From a bacterium (lineage in GTDB: Bacteria > Spirochaetota > UBA4802 > UBA5550), in NCBI GenBank assembly GCA_024224995.1, contig JAAENB010000697.1, forward strand, positions 1 through 25,310: DNA of 25,310 bases, read 5' to 3'. The notes beneath the pieces are model-generated. The model had not been told where the DNA came from, did no database searches, and worked only from the letters and a program-made list of their open reading frames with translations. A program made the position numbers and the translations under genes. This document shows, in pieces, positions 7,150 to 15,489 of this stretch. How positions within the stretch are numbered: the stretch's first letter is position 1; the number at the start of each line of letters is the position of its first letter.

Positions 7150-7518
7150 GTGAATACTTTAAGAAGATTACCGGTTCTTTGTGTGGTATTAATCTTTTTT
7201 TCCCTGACAGCCTGTTTTACCCGGACAGTGGCCATCAAGGACGTAAAAAAGGATGAGCTTAAATACAGGGATAAGCCAATTTTTGTAGAAGGTGAAGTAA
7301 CGGATACCCAAACATTTCCTTTTAGAGATGACGGAGTATACCGGATATTTAATGATGATAATACCGAGTCAATCTGGATCTATTCAAAAAATAAACCTTT
7401 TCCGGAACGCGGTAGCAAAATAAGAGTAAAAGGAACTTTGAGGAAAAAGGATGATATCCGGAAAAAAATAATGGGGCCTGTTCTCATTGAAGAAAACCGT
7501 GAGTTAAAAGACTCCTGA
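7150..7518 (+). CDS. Small OB-fold-like lipoprotein
   Basis: Predicted lipoprotein of 122 aa with a GTG start abutting the previous stop codon (TAA at 7147-7149), so translation is probably coupled. GGGAG lies ten bases upstream. The signal peptide ends in SLTAC with C22 as the lipidated residue. The body (KPIFVEGEVTDTQTFP, YRIFNDDNTESIWIYS, GSKIRVKGTLRK) shows the alternating strands and the VxGxV / VKGxL pattern of small OB-fold proteins. No catalytic residues are seen. Ligand and role are unknown. Confidence 0.75.
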   Translation: MNTLRRLPVLCVVLIFFSLTACFTRTVAIKDVKKDELKYRDKPIFVEGEVTDTQTFPFRDDGVYRIFNDDNTESIWIYSKNKPFPERGSKIRVKGTLRKKDDIRKKIMGPVLIEENRELKDS

Positions 7519-7581
7519 TTCAGCATTTAACTTTTTTCCATTATTCCTCTACCTGATTTTTTTATATGGCAATCAGTCACT

Positions 7582-9816
7582 ATGCTTGAAAAGATATCAA
7601 TATATATAGTCCCTCCTTTTTTAACATTTCTGATAGGAATTTACTTATCGGTTATATCGGTGTTGAGAGGAAAGTGTAAAGCGGAAAATGTTCTTTTTTC
7701 GCTGATCTGCATATGGTGGGTTCTTCTCGGATATGTTTTTATATCGCAGCAAATTACCAACGGTGCTTCCGAAGAAATATTAATCGACCAGTATATTGTT
7801 CAGTTTATTTTCGCGTATGTGCCGGTGCTCTACCTTTTGTTTTTTCATACGGTTCTTGATATTAAAAGAAACGGCATCGTTGCCATTGCCGTAGTTACCA
7901 GTTTTATTTTTTCTCTTGTAGTAGCATTTGATTATTTTTATTCTACCGGGCACTATATCGCGGGGGCGTATCAATACGGCTGGGGATGTATAATAAAAGG
8001 CGGAATTGCCTTTAATATTTTCGGAGCGTATGGAGCTCTTGTTATCGCGTACCTTGTTGTTGTTTCTTTCAGGAGACAGCAAGTTGAAACAAACAGGGAA
8101 TTCCGGCTTAAGATCCGGTACATACTTTTCTCGATTTTATGTGTTGGAGTACTGGGTCTTCTTAATATGCTGTCAATAGCAGGTATTAATTTTTATCCCG
8201 CAGGGAATTTTAATTTCATTCCTCTTTCCATCCTGGGTTATGGTCTTCTTAAACACCGGTTAATGGACGTAAGGAGTATGCTTCATATGTCTTTAACCTG
8301 GGTGATATTATCATCACTAATTATTATTCCCAATATCGCAATTTATTATTTTTTTAGAGATTACATATCGGTCCTGAGTTCTTTCTCCCTGTTCCTGTTT
8401 CTTATGCTCTGGTTTCTTTTGAATCATCTGTATTTTTTGAAAATTCAACCGGTTATTAATCGTTTTTTTAATAAAACAAAACATAATCTAAGAGAAATAG
8501 AGACGAAATTTATTGAAGATAGCGCGTTTCTAAAAAATCTTGATGAGCTTATTGATGAATTTAAAGGGGTTCTCAAAAAAACACTTTCTCTAAAGTATGT
8601 TAGCTTGTATATCCGGTCAGGTGATTCCAATACCTATATTAATAGAGGGGAAATCGCGTTTATTATTGATCCGGGATTGCGGGACTGGTTCCTGGACCAC
8701 GATGATTTTCTTGAAAAGAATGCTGTTGAAACAAACCCTTATTACGACACTATTAGAGAAAGGCTGCAGGAAATATTTTATAAGTTTAGTTGTACGTATA
8801 TTGTTCCTTTAGTCAGGAATAATGAATTGATTGGGTTGCTGTTTTTGCCGGGAAAATCAAATTATGAACATTTTACCACCGATGAGATCAGATTTGTAAG
8901 CAGAATAAGGAACGCGGCCTCAATAGCCCTGGCAAACTCCAGTATGTATCAGAATATATCAAACCTTAAAGATAATCTTGAAAAAATTGTTGAAGAAAGA
9001 ACACAAGCTTTGCAAACAAAAAACAAAATGATGCTATACGATCTGAGAATCGCTAAAAATGTTCAAACAGCACTGCTTCCGCCAAAATCCATCAACAGCA
9101 AACATTTTAAAATATTCGCGGAAACCGAGCCGCTGCAGGAAGTAAGCGGCGATTTTTACGATATAATTAAACTTCCCAATAATAAAGTCGCTGTTGTGAT
9201 TGTTGATGTATCGGGGCATGGTGTTCCTTCCGGCCTGCTGACGACTATCATACAAGCGGAAATCGAGAAGCAATTGATCCAGGCACTGCATCCTTCAACC
9301 ACCTGTACGATAATTAATTCCCGTCTTGATCCCATACTCACGGCAACAGGTTTTTATTTTACCATGTTGATGGCAGTATTTGATCTTACTACAATGACAA
9401 TGGAATTTACCAATTGCGGCCATTTACGGCCAATCTTTTTATCCCCGGAAGGGGAGTGTAAAGAATTGGCTGTAGATGGATTGTTAATTGGGGCGGAGCC
9501 TTATTTTGATTTTACCTATGAAGAGTTAGCTTTTAACCGTTTCGACAGGATCATACTCTGTACCGATGGTATTACTGAAGCGAAAAACTATCGTGGTTCC
9601 TTTTACGGAACAAGCTCATTATTGGACCTGGTGAAATCAACCGGTCATCTTTCTCCTGAGGGTCAGCTCCGGGAGATGCTAAAAAGAGTTAATGAATTCC
9701 AGAGTAATACTGTCAAAACCGATGATAAAACAATAATAGTTATTGAAATAGGTGAAACCCTCAGTTCCGGTGACGGAAATGTTGAAATAGAGGTCCGGGG
9801 AGTTGAGCTAATATAA
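7582..9816 (+). CDS. 7TM-GAF-PP2C (SpoIIE-type) signalling phosphatase
   Basis: Membrane-anchored serine/threonine phosphatase regulator. Residues 1 to about 255 hold seven or eight hydrophobic helices, ending in LGYGLLKHRLMDVRSM, a signature of the N-terminal 7TM region found on many sensor kinases; another hydrophobic pair lies at 235-285. Residues 315-455 resemble a GAF domain (FSCTYIVPLVRNNELIGLLFL). A coiled coil covers 455-490. The PP2C/SpoIIE domain covers 490-735, with metal-site acidic residues D524 and D527 in GDFYD, D542 in DVSGHG, D662 in CTDGITE and D715 near the end. Relatives dephosphorylate anti-anti-sigma factors to switch on stress or developmental regulons. No partner STAS or anti-sigma gene lies in this window. 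The start has no convincing ribosome site. The 3' end overlaps the convergent phospholipase D-like gene by nine bases. Confidence 0.9.
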   Translation: MLEKISIYIVPPFLTFLIGIYLSVISVLRGKCKAENVLFSLICIWWVLLGYVFISQQITNGASEEILIDQYIVQFIFAYVPVLYLLFFHTVLDIKRNGIVAIAVVTSFIFSLVVAFDYFYSTGHYIAGAYQYGWGCIIKGGIAFNIFGAYGALVIAYLVVVSFRRQQVETNREFRLKIRYILFSILCVGVLGLLNMLSIAGINFYPAGNFNFIPLSILGYGLLKHRLMDVRSMLHMSLTWVILSSLIIIPNIAIYYFFRDYISVLSSFSLFLFLMLWFLLNHLYFLKIQPVINRFFNKTKHNLREIETKFIEDSAFLKNLDELIDEFKGVLKKTLSLKYVSLYIRSGDSNTYINRGEIAFIIDPGLRDWFLDHDDFLEKNAVETNPYYDTIRERLQEIFYKFSCTYIVPLVRNNELIGLLFLPGKSNYEHFTTDEIRFVSRIRNAASIALANSSMYQNISNLKDNLEKIVEERTQALQTKNKMMLYDLRIAKNVQTALLPPKSINSKHFKIFAETEPLQEVSGDFYDIIKLPNNKVAVVIVDVSGHGVPSGLLTTIIQAEIEKQLIQALHPSTTCTIINSRLDPILTATGFYFTMLMAVFDLTTMTMEFTNCGHLRPIFLSPEGECKELAVDGLLIGAEPYFDFTYEELAFNRFDRIILCTDGITEAKNYRGSFYGTSSLLDLVKSTGHLSPEGQLREMLKRVNEFQSNTVKTDDKTIIVIEIGETLSSGDGNVEIEVRGVELI

Positions 9817-10788
9817 GCGGTTAAATTCCTGAACATATTTTTCAGCAATACTCCTGTTTTTTATAATAATCGTGTTTTCATCATTTTTCAGGTTCGCGTT
9901 TTTTGAGAAATTAAAAGACCCGGTAATTACCTGTTCATCGTCGATTATAATCACTTTGTGGTGCATGGTATACCTGTTTTTGTCGAGCTTTACCGGCAAT
10001 CCTTCAATGAGCATTTTAACATATTCCGCGTACTTGCTTTTTGCCCCTCGTGTTTCAAAGATACCGTAAACAGGTATTCCTTGTTTATGCTTTTTGATAA
10101 TTGTCTCACTGATCTTTTTACTGGTAAAAGAGAAAGCCATAAAACGGATACTTTTTCGCGCTTTTTCTATTCTTGATATGATAACATCCTCCACCATATC
10201 CTCAGGAGAAAAATAAGCGTCAATAGCCAGGCCGGGGGCAGCAAAGGAATTATTTTTCCTGAATGCTGCAAACGGCCCGTAATCTTTTTTGTTCCCAAAG
10301 ATCTTGTAGCGGTACATTTCCAGAAATTCTTTGTAGAACAGGTCCGCGAGAGCAGGTGAGTCTATTTTTATAGCGTTGTTATTATTTTTGTTTGAGCCGT
10401 TTGGGGTAAGATTATATGAACCTGTCCATACGGTAGTCCTGTCTATAACGGCAAATTTGTTGTGCATTAAACTTTTTTTATTATCGGGAACAATACTTAT
10501 CCCGGCTTTGATTAAGCGGTCTACATGCGAACTGTTGTAATAATCCATATCCGTTACCAGCTGAACTATTATCCCCCTTTTTTTTGCCTGTATAAATGCC
10601 TCAATCACTCCCGGAGAAGATATTTCAAAAAAAGCGCCGTATATGCTTTTTTTGGACCCGGCAATTACTTTTACAAAAGATCCTTCAATAGATTCATCCG
10701 CTCCCGTAAAATAGGTTTTCCAGATGGACCCCGCATCCGCTCCCATACTGATAAATAGCAGTATGAGTATTAAATAAATTTTTTTCAT
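9808..10788 (-). CDS. Secreted phospholipase D-like protein with two HKD motifs
   Basis: Predicted exported PLD-superfamily phosphodiesterase. The signal peptide spans residues 1-19 (cleavage after ADA). Two PLDc domains follow. The first has H109, K111 and D116 in MHNKFAVID, preceded by the AKKRGIIVQLVTD strand. The second has H276, K278 and D283 in MHHKVIIID and ends with TGSFNFSKNA. Both HKD half-sites are intact, so an active two-domain monomer is expected. The substrate could be phospholipid or nucleic acid; single-domain relatives such as Nuc are nucleases, and the sequence does not decide. GGAGGA lies six bases before the ATG. It stands alone on this strand. Confidence 0.9.
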   Translation of the reverse strand: MKKIYLILILLFISMGADAGSIWKTYFTGADESIEGSFVKVIAGSKKSIYGAFFEISSPGVIEAFIQAKKRGIIVQLVTDMDYYNSSHVDRLIKAGISIVPDNKKSLMHNKFAVIDRTTVWTGSYNLTPNGSNKNNNNAIKIDSPALADLFYKEFLEMYRYKIFGNKKDYGPFAAFRKNNSFAAPGLAIDAYFSPEDMVEDVIISRIEKARKSIRFMAFSFTSKKISETIIKKHKQGIPVYGIFETRGAKSKYAEYVKMLIEGLPVKLDKNRYTMHHKVIIIDDEQVITGSFNFSKNANLKNDENTIIIKNRSIAEKYVQEFNRLY

Positions 10789-11182
10789 TTGTGTCCTCCA
10801 ATATGTTTTTTGATAGAGGTTGTTTAACCCCTTATATACAGGACGAATGGGGAAGGCTGAATATGAAAAAAAAACTTGAAAAAACAGGAAAAAAGGAAAT
10901 TTTTTTCATTTTTGGATGAAACGGGAGCTTTTATGTCTATGTTGACGCTATAATAGTGAGGCCGTCATCCGGCATGTCTGAGCCGGTTCTTGATTCAATA
11001 AGACAATCTCTTCCCAGGCTCCCCCGCTTTCCCCGGTGTTTGTTAATAATAATATCTGTAACCGGAATACGCACATAAACTGCTTATTGTTATATGCTAA
11101 AATTGGAAAATGTCAATACTAATATATGAACGCACTTTACTCACTGCTTGTGATTTTTTTGGAATTTGACACTTTTTTCTTT

Positions 11183-11212
11183 TTGACAAAATAGAGTAAA
11201 TACTCGTAAATA
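11183..11212 (+). promoter_or_regulatory. Promoter candidate with operator-like dyad
   Basis: TTGACA at 11183-11188 is followed after 18 bases by TAAATA at 11207-11212. Between them lies the dyad GAGTA-AA-TACTC (11194-11205), placed where a repressor would block polymerase. A second TTGACA sits at 11166-11171 without a convincing partner. The gene served would be the outer-membrane protein at 11542, with a leader of about 320 bases. Confidence 0.5.
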
Positions 11213-11318
11213 GCGTATTATGTACTCATGGTACATAGTTTGTAGGGCATATATGCTCGTGCTTTATCAAAAAATAAAAAGACGATAAAGCTTATAGTAA
11301 GGAGGAGAATCGGAATCA

Positions 11319-11357
11319 ATGGTGAATAAATTTACGCACAAACACTCACATACCTGA
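11319..11357 (+). CDS. Possible 12-codon leader ORF
   Basis: ATG at 11319 opens a frame encoding MVNKFTHKHSHT and ends with TGA at 11355. AAGGAGGAG lies 11-13 bases upstream, a strong Shine-Dalgarno at a slightly long distance. The stop codon sits inside the 10-bp hairpin at 11354-11379. The arrangement recalls leader peptides that couple ribosome position to downstream structure. Three His in twelve residues is notable, but the downstream genes are envelope proteins, not His biosynthesis. It could equally be chance. Confidence 0.3.
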   Translation: MVNKFTHKHSHT

Positions 11358-11379
11358 TTAATTAACAATAATTAATCAG
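11354..11379 (+). promoter_or_regulatory. Leader hairpin overlapping the short ORF stop
   Basis: CTGATTAATT (11354-11363) pairs perfectly with AATTAATCAG (11370-11379) around the loop AACAAT. The stem is AT-rich and of moderate strength. It follows directly from the 12-codon ORF and is not followed by a U tract. Confidence 0.45.
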
Positions 11380-11434
11380 ATTAAAATTAATTAAAAAAAC
11401 TAAATAAATCTGTTTAAAACAAAATGAAAATCTT

Positions 11435-11475
11435 CCTGCGAGCTTTTTGGGTGAAGCCGTCTGGACGGTTGCGGG
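11435..11475 (+). promoter_or_regulatory. Second leader hairpin before the outer-membrane protein
   Basis: AGCCGT (11455-11460) pairs with ACGGTT (11465-11470) around CTGG. An outer helix CCTGC (11435-11439) with GCGGG (11471-11475) may enclose it. It lies about 70 bases upstream of the ATG at 11542. I could not match it to a known riboswitch. Confidence 0.4.
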
Positions 11476-11541
11476 TTGGTTGTATATGAAAATTTGTATG
11501 CAATGTATAATAAATATAAAAATAGTGACTGGAGTACGATA

Positions 11542-12603
11542 ATGAAAAAAGTTTTGTTTTTGATGAGTCTTTTATTTCTATCATATACCGTGCAGGCGCA
11601 GGATCTTCTTAAATTGAAGGGGGAAGAAAAAGAAAAGTCATCTTCGTCTGCGTTAAAAAACCTTTCCATTGGGTTTGCTATTGGCCTCGCGCCAAACCTG
11701 GCTAACCTGGGGGAAAGTATTATGGATGATGGTGTTCTTGAGCTTGATTCCGGCACCCTTGCGTCAAATACTAACACCGGGTACTTAATTATGAGTGACA
11801 AGGACAATGCCATTGGCCTTGACAGCACCGACGGTACCAATACATCAACCCTGCAATTTATTACATCTTTTCAGGAAGGAGGAGCTCTTATTGGCGCAAA
11901 CCTGAATCTTAATGCCCAATATGACTTTAACGAGCTGCTGGGGCTTCCCCTGTTTGCCCGGATCGGGTTTGAGTATGTTTTTCAGTTCATGGGAGGTTCC
12001 ATGTCCCGGACCCTGGGAAGCGGCGTTGATAATTATGTTACTGCCCAGATCTCAAAAGGGGTAGTTTTCCCGTCTCCTGCCGGGGGATATGCCGGGGGTA
12101 CACTTGAAACAAATTTTTCCTGCAGCTGGCTTGAAATTCCGGTGACCGTTGGTTTTATGACTACAATCCATAATAGGGCCAAGATATACGGCGGAGTTGG
12201 TATTGGTTATATTCGCGGCGGATGGTCACTTAATATGAAGGGGGATGATAAATATGTTCGATATCTTACCGCCTTTGATGGAGAAGCGGATTCTCTTGCT
12301 TCGGGAGCTATTGATGAAACCGTTAATTTTGTTCTGGCCACCTATGCTTTTAACTTTGTTCTTGGGTTTGAATTCTTCTTTACCGACAAAATCGTCTCAT
12401 ATTTTGAATGGGCGGCATCGGGAAATGCCGGTACCGTATACGCTGAAGCGCGATTCTCCGAAAGGGGGTCAAATATTATGACTGCCGCTCTTGGGGGTAG
12501 TGCCGCGTATAGTATGGATTCGCAATATATAAAAAAGTTCGCGTATCCTGTATCCCTGGGAGGAAGCAGGTTTAAATTTGGCGCCAGGTATTATATATTT
12601 TAA
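11542..12603 (+). CDS. Outer-membrane beta-barrel protein, uncharacterised
   Basis: The ATG at 11542 has GGAG seven bases upstream and gives an immediate signal peptide, cleavage likely after VQA before QD (about residue 19). An in-frame ATG at 11476 would add 22 residues with no signal-like start. The 353-aa protein has alternating amphipathic strands rich in Gly and aromatics (IGFAIGLAPNLANLG, PLFARIGFEYVFQFMGG, AKIYGGVGIGYIRGGW, FNFVLGFEFFF) and ends in FGARYYIF, with the C-terminal Phe expected for BAM-inserted barrels. About 10-12 strands look plausible. The family is not recognised. It is followed after 72 bases by a lipoprotein gene, probably in one operon. Confidence 0.8.
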   Translation: MKKVLFLMSLLFLSYTVQAQDLLKLKGEEKEKSSSSALKNLSIGFAIGLAPNLANLGESIMDDGVLELDSGTLASNTNTGYLIMSDKDNAIGLDSTDGTNTSTLQFITSFQEGGALIGANLNLNAQYDFNELLGLPLFARIGFEYVFQFMGGSMSRTLGSGVDNYVTAQISKGVVFPSPAGGYAGGTLETNFSCSWLEIPVTVGFMTTIHNRAKIYGGVGIGYIRGGWSLNMKGDDKYVRYLTAFDGEADSLASGAIDETVNFVLATYAFNFVLGFEFFFTDKIVSYFEWAASGNAGTVYAEARFSERGSNIMTAALGGSAAYSMDSQYIKKFAYPVSLGGSRFKFGARYYIF

Positions 12604-12675
12604 GCTGTTTAATAAAAAATTATTGAATTTAGAAATTATTTGATATAAAAAAGAGTTTTCAGGAGGATTTTGTTT

Positions 12676-13782
12676 ATGAAAAAAATAACAGGGTTTGCTA
12701 TTTTAACCGCATTGTATATGTTCACCTTGATCGGGTGTACCCCTTCCCTTGCCGGCAGGGACGCCTACAGCAAAGATGATAAAACCGGGGCTGAAGATCT
12801 TATGGATCTTATTGCCGGAGTTGAGGGCGGAGATTTTTCTGTTCCCATAACAAACTTTGGTGCTACCGGCTTTTCCGGGTCGGAAAACAGTGTTGTTGGA
12901 GATACCTATACCGATGGCCTGGGCACGGAGTTCCATGTCGCGGATGGAAAGATTGAAGCTCCAATAGATAGCAGTACTGGTAATTATATAAGCCCCCTGG
13001 TATATAATGAAAAATGGGACTGTGACCAGGTCGATGGAAACCAGTTGGTATGGTTCCAGATTAACAACAAGAATTTCGGGAAAAGTGGAACTGATGTGCT
13101 GGATTATACATTTCCAATTACTTATTCCGGAACTTTTATTGTTACCGGTACCGGCTTTAATTTTGCTAATCATGATAATGAAGATTCGGAAGATCTTTTT
13201 AACCCGGTTAATTGTAATTCTTCATATGAGGGACAGTTTGTTGGTATAACCGTAGGTTTTGTCGATGTTAACCTTGAAAAGAAAGCAGGTATTATCGTCA
13301 GGGCATTTGATGCCGGCAGCACGGATTATGTGATTTTGCAGGTTCCTGATCTTTCTCAGGGTGGAGAGTTGATGAATGTTCCTTATGTGGGCGGTGGAAA
13401 TTTTATAACTCAGGGAACCCCGTTTGAGTTAACACTGGCTCTTGAAGGCGGGTCAAGTGGTCATGGAGCTACTGTCCGGATTTATGTGGACGGGAATGAA
13501 TTGTTTCCTCAAGGGGCTTCCAGTGCTTTTGGTAATGATTTATATCAGGATTATGTAAACAGTGCTTTTGTGTTGAGTATTTTAGAGGTTTCACGTGATT
13601 CATGGGACATGCTCTGGAACGGAGCAAATATTATAGGAAAAGACGTTGGTAGTATTGCTCCTATTGTGGAAAGAGCGGTTTTCATCGTAAACCTGGGAGC
13701 AAATGTTGCCGGAACAAACGCCTACAAAAAATCCCCTCAGCTGGTGAAAGTTTCAAATGAAACTGACTGGCCTGATGAATAA
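12676..13782 (+). CDS. Large lipoprotein of unknown function
   Basis: Strong AGGAGG at 12661-12666 points to the ATG at 12676. The signal peptide ends in TLIGC, so C21 is the lipidated residue. The 368-aa protein is acidic, strand-rich and Gly/Asn/Asp-rich (GATGFSGSENSVVGDTYTDG, TFIVTGTGFNFANHD, FELTLALEGGSSGHGATVRI, YVDGNELFP). The middle part reads like a beta-sandwich or concanavalin-like exported domain, with no catalytic motif that I can name. It lies directly after the beta-barrel gene and may be its surface or periplasmic partner (inference from position). The 3' end overlaps the convergent QueG-like remnant by 46 bases. Confidence 0.78.
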   Translation: MKKITGFAILTALYMFTLIGCTPSLAGRDAYSKDDKTGAEDLMDLIAGVEGGDFSVPITNFGATGFSGSENSVVGDTYTDGLGTEFHVADGKIEAPIDSSTGNYISPLVYNEKWDCDQVDGNQLVWFQINNKNFGKSGTDVLDYTFPITYSGTFIVTGTGFNFANHDNEDSEDLFNPVNCNSSYEGQFVGITVGFVDVNLEKKAGIIVRAFDAGSTDYVILQVPDLSQGGELMNVPYVGGGNFITQGTPFELTLALEGGSSGHGATVRIYVDGNELFPQGASSAFGNDLYQDYVNSAFVLSILEVSRDSWDMLWNGANIIGKDVGSIAPIVERAVFIVNLGANVAGTNAYKKSPQLVKVSNETDWPDE

Positions 13783-13793
13783 TTCTGTTTAAG

Positions 13794-13822
13794 AGCCCGT
13801 TCCTCTGAGACCGGAACGGGTT
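13794..13822 (+). terminator. Hairpin downstream of the lipoprotein gene
   Basis: AGCCCGTTCC (13794-13803) pairs with GGAACGGGTT (13813-13822), eight GC-rich Watson-Crick pairs plus flanking A-T and G-T pairs, with a nine-base loop. It lies 11 bases after the stop at 13782. There is no clean T run after it, so it may be a 3' stabilising stem rather than an efficient terminator. Confidence 0.5.
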
Positions 13823-13844
13823 CACACCGCCGAAGGAGCGGGCA

Positions 13845-13867
13845 GGTCACTGAGCGGAGCCGAAGTG
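13845..13867. repeat. Dispersed-repeat-like sequence at the gene break
   Basis: GGTCACTGAGCGGAGCCGAAGTG has CACT/AGTG ends and closely resembles the widespread intergenic repeat of the form GGTCACTGAGC-N-GAGTCGAAGTG that I recall from many environmental genomes. It begins within six bases of the CDGCG codons of the truncated Fe-S gene. There is no second copy in the window. Confidence 0.45.
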
Positions 13868-14428
13868 TACTTCCGCATCCGTCGCAGTAGTTCTCTTCTT
13901 CCGGAATAGGATCGGTGGGAACCAGTTCCGCTGCGGTGACCACTGAGCAGAGGAGAACCGCTGCCCCGGCTTCCTGTGTAATAATATTCCCGGACAATCC
14001 AAAAGAACCAACCCCGGACCGGGCAGCCAAATAGCGATGAGACAGGGTCGGCATCATGTCGAGCCCATCAAGCGGTGTATCTTTTCGATAATTAAGATTC
14101 GCGGCCACAGCAACAGAAGGGATCTTTTTCAACTCCAGGTAAGACGCGATAAACATCGCGATTCCGCTTGAAAGGAATTCTACCTGAAAAATATTCCGTT
14201 CAAGTGAGCCATGATCCTTTTTACTGAGATAGGGATCAATGAGACCGGCATCCAGGGGCATGGCAAAGGTGAGAGCCGATTTGGCACCGGGCAGTATATA
14301 CGTAAGGTCTGTAGATTCCGGCCCGTCTTTGAGCGTATCAACCGTAGAAATTCCTGCTGCAGCAGCCCCATGTGCCATTGCCATTTCGATTAGTAAATTA
14401 CTTAATTCTTTCATAGTTCAAAACCTCT

Positions 14429-15445
14429 TTATAACAATATTTTTCTTTGAGAAACATCTATACCAAGTAACCGCGCCAGGTTGCCGCCGAACATTTTAGC
14501 CTTATCTTCTTCAGTGATGGCAGGGTATCCATATTGTTCCTGCATATCTTCAGGAATTTGAAAATCAACCAGTCCTTTTACTGCTCCCAAAATCTGGGCG
14601 CCAAACCCGGCGTAATCCGTTCCCCAGGTAATTTTATCGGGCCTAACGAATCTCATTGCCTCACCAAGGAGCCGGGCGAATTTTCGCGGAGCAGTTACGG
14701 CCCAGGGAACAAGAAGGCTCATGCAGATATAAACATTGGGATGACCCATTGCCACCATATTCAGCACATCCCCATAGGGATAGCCCATATGAAACGCGTT
14801 GATTATTAGTCCGGGAAAATCACGAGCGACATCGTCCAGTTGTGCGGGATGACAATATTTGCTCTTCCCGGGCGGCACCCAGGACATGCCGGTGTGAACA
14901 TCCAGAACTATGCCAAGCTCTTCCGCTTTTTCATAAAAAGGCCACAGTTCCGGATCATTAATATACGTATCTTCCGGTGAATAATATTTAAATATCTTAG
15001 CTCCTTTTTCTTTTACCCAATACTCAAGCTCCCAGACGGCATTTTTTACTCCACGGTTTTTTATGGGAGATAAATTAGGCTGATATATAAACCGGTTGGG
15101 GTTTGACTCTACGATTTTAGCCATATCTCCATTGGTATGCCACCTGCTTGTGTACCCGGTTGTGTCCATCATTGATTCGGGAAGAAGGCAGGCCATATCC
15201 ACCCCGTATTTATCCATTGTACGGATAATATTTTCAGGGTCCGGATTTTTTTGCAGTTCCCACTCTTCTATGCCTTCAAGAACAGGGGTAAGCATATGAG
15301 GCGGAGCTCCGGTCATAAGAGGCCTGCGTATATTATCAATAGCCCGCCACCACATCTGTACCCCGGGAAAGTGATTCACCGCTTCAATATTGCCGATGAG
15401 GTGGCACTCGGGGTCTATTTTAAAATAATTATCCAATTTATTCAT
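14429..15445 (-). CDS. Amidohydrolase family 2 (ACMSD-like) protein
   Basis: Predicted TIM-barrel metal-dependent hydrolase or decarboxylase of the Amidohydro_2 family; the substrate is unknown. Candidate metal or catalytic residues are H15 in DPECH, H184 in LDVHTG, H219 in NAFHMGYPYGD and D277 in TWGTDY. The first motif reads D-P-E-C-H rather than the usual DxHxH, so the metal site may be altered. ENIIRTMDKYGVDMACLLPE, PNRFIYQPNLSP and the C-terminal MFGGNLARLLGID (nucleation motif GGNxARLL) are typical. The 338-aa length is normal. AAGGAG lies eight bases before the ATG. It sits between the damaged oxidoreductase gene (44-base gap) and the truncated Fe-S gene (14-base gap) on the same strand, which marks a former operon. 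This is the one gene of the four that looks intact. Confidence 0.85.
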   Translation of the reverse strand: MNKLDNYFKIDPECHLIGNIEAVNHFPGVQMWWRAIDNIRRPLMTGAPPHMLTPVLEGIEEWELQKNPDPENIIRTMDKYGVDMACLLPESMMDTTGYTSRWHTNGDMAKIVESNPNRFIYQPNLSPIKNRGVKNAVWELEYWVKEKGAKIFKYYSPEDTYINDPELWPFYEKAEELGIVLDVHTGMSWVPPGKSKYCHPAQLDDVARDFPGLIINAFHMGYPYGDVLNMVAMGHPNVYICMSLLVPWAVTAPRKFARLLGEAMRFVRPDKITWGTDYAGFGAQILGAVKGLVDFQIPEDMQEQYGYPAITEEDKAKMFGGNLARLLGIDVSQRKILL

Positions 15446-15489
15446 TGCTGCTTCTCCTTAAAATATCATTACAATAGTATTAAAAAATA

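Larger units (their letters stand above)
10789..11541. other. Long intergenic region with several dyads
   Basis: This 753-base AT-rich stretch has no long ORF. The part up to about 11160 shows nothing beyond short inverted repeats such as CCGGC/GCCGG near 10970-10990. From 11166 on it holds a promoter candidate, an operator-like dyad, three leader hairpins and a 12-codon ORF, each listed separately. Minor dyads are ATGTAC (11220-11225) with GTACAT (11231-11236), and GCTTTATC (11261-11268) with GATAAAGC (11284-11291). Confidence 0.6.
13737..14414 (-). pseudogene. QueG/reductive-dehalogenase-like Fe-S protein, truncated at its cluster motif
   Basis: The first 175 residues look like the N-terminal domain shared by epoxyqueuosine reductase-like and reductive-dehalogenase-like proteins: an Ala-rich start, YILPGAKSALTFAMPL, then SHRYLAARSGVGSFGLSGNIIT and EENYCDGCG. 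The family then continues with the rest of a ferredoxin site (CXXC, CXXXCP). Here, directly after CDGCG (13873-13887), the frame enters STLRLRSVTCPLLRRC and 40 further residues unlike the family. The DNA at that point (13845-13867) is a repeat-like sequence. The tail runs antisense into the end of the neighbouring lipoprotein gene. The upstream half has a ribosome site and normal codons. I read this as a gene that has lost its 3' part. A genuine short protein is less likely. Confidence 0.65.

Noticed and set aside
10965..10992. Short inverted repeats CCGGC/GCCGG considered as a terminator or repeat element.
   Set aside because: The stem is only five base pairs, there is no U tract and no gene ends nearby in the right direction.
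11319..11480. A c-di-GMP (GEMM) riboswitch suggested by ACGCACA and a GC-rich stem in the leader.
   Set aside because: The conserved GGGACGCAAAGCC-type core is absent and the spacing does not fit.
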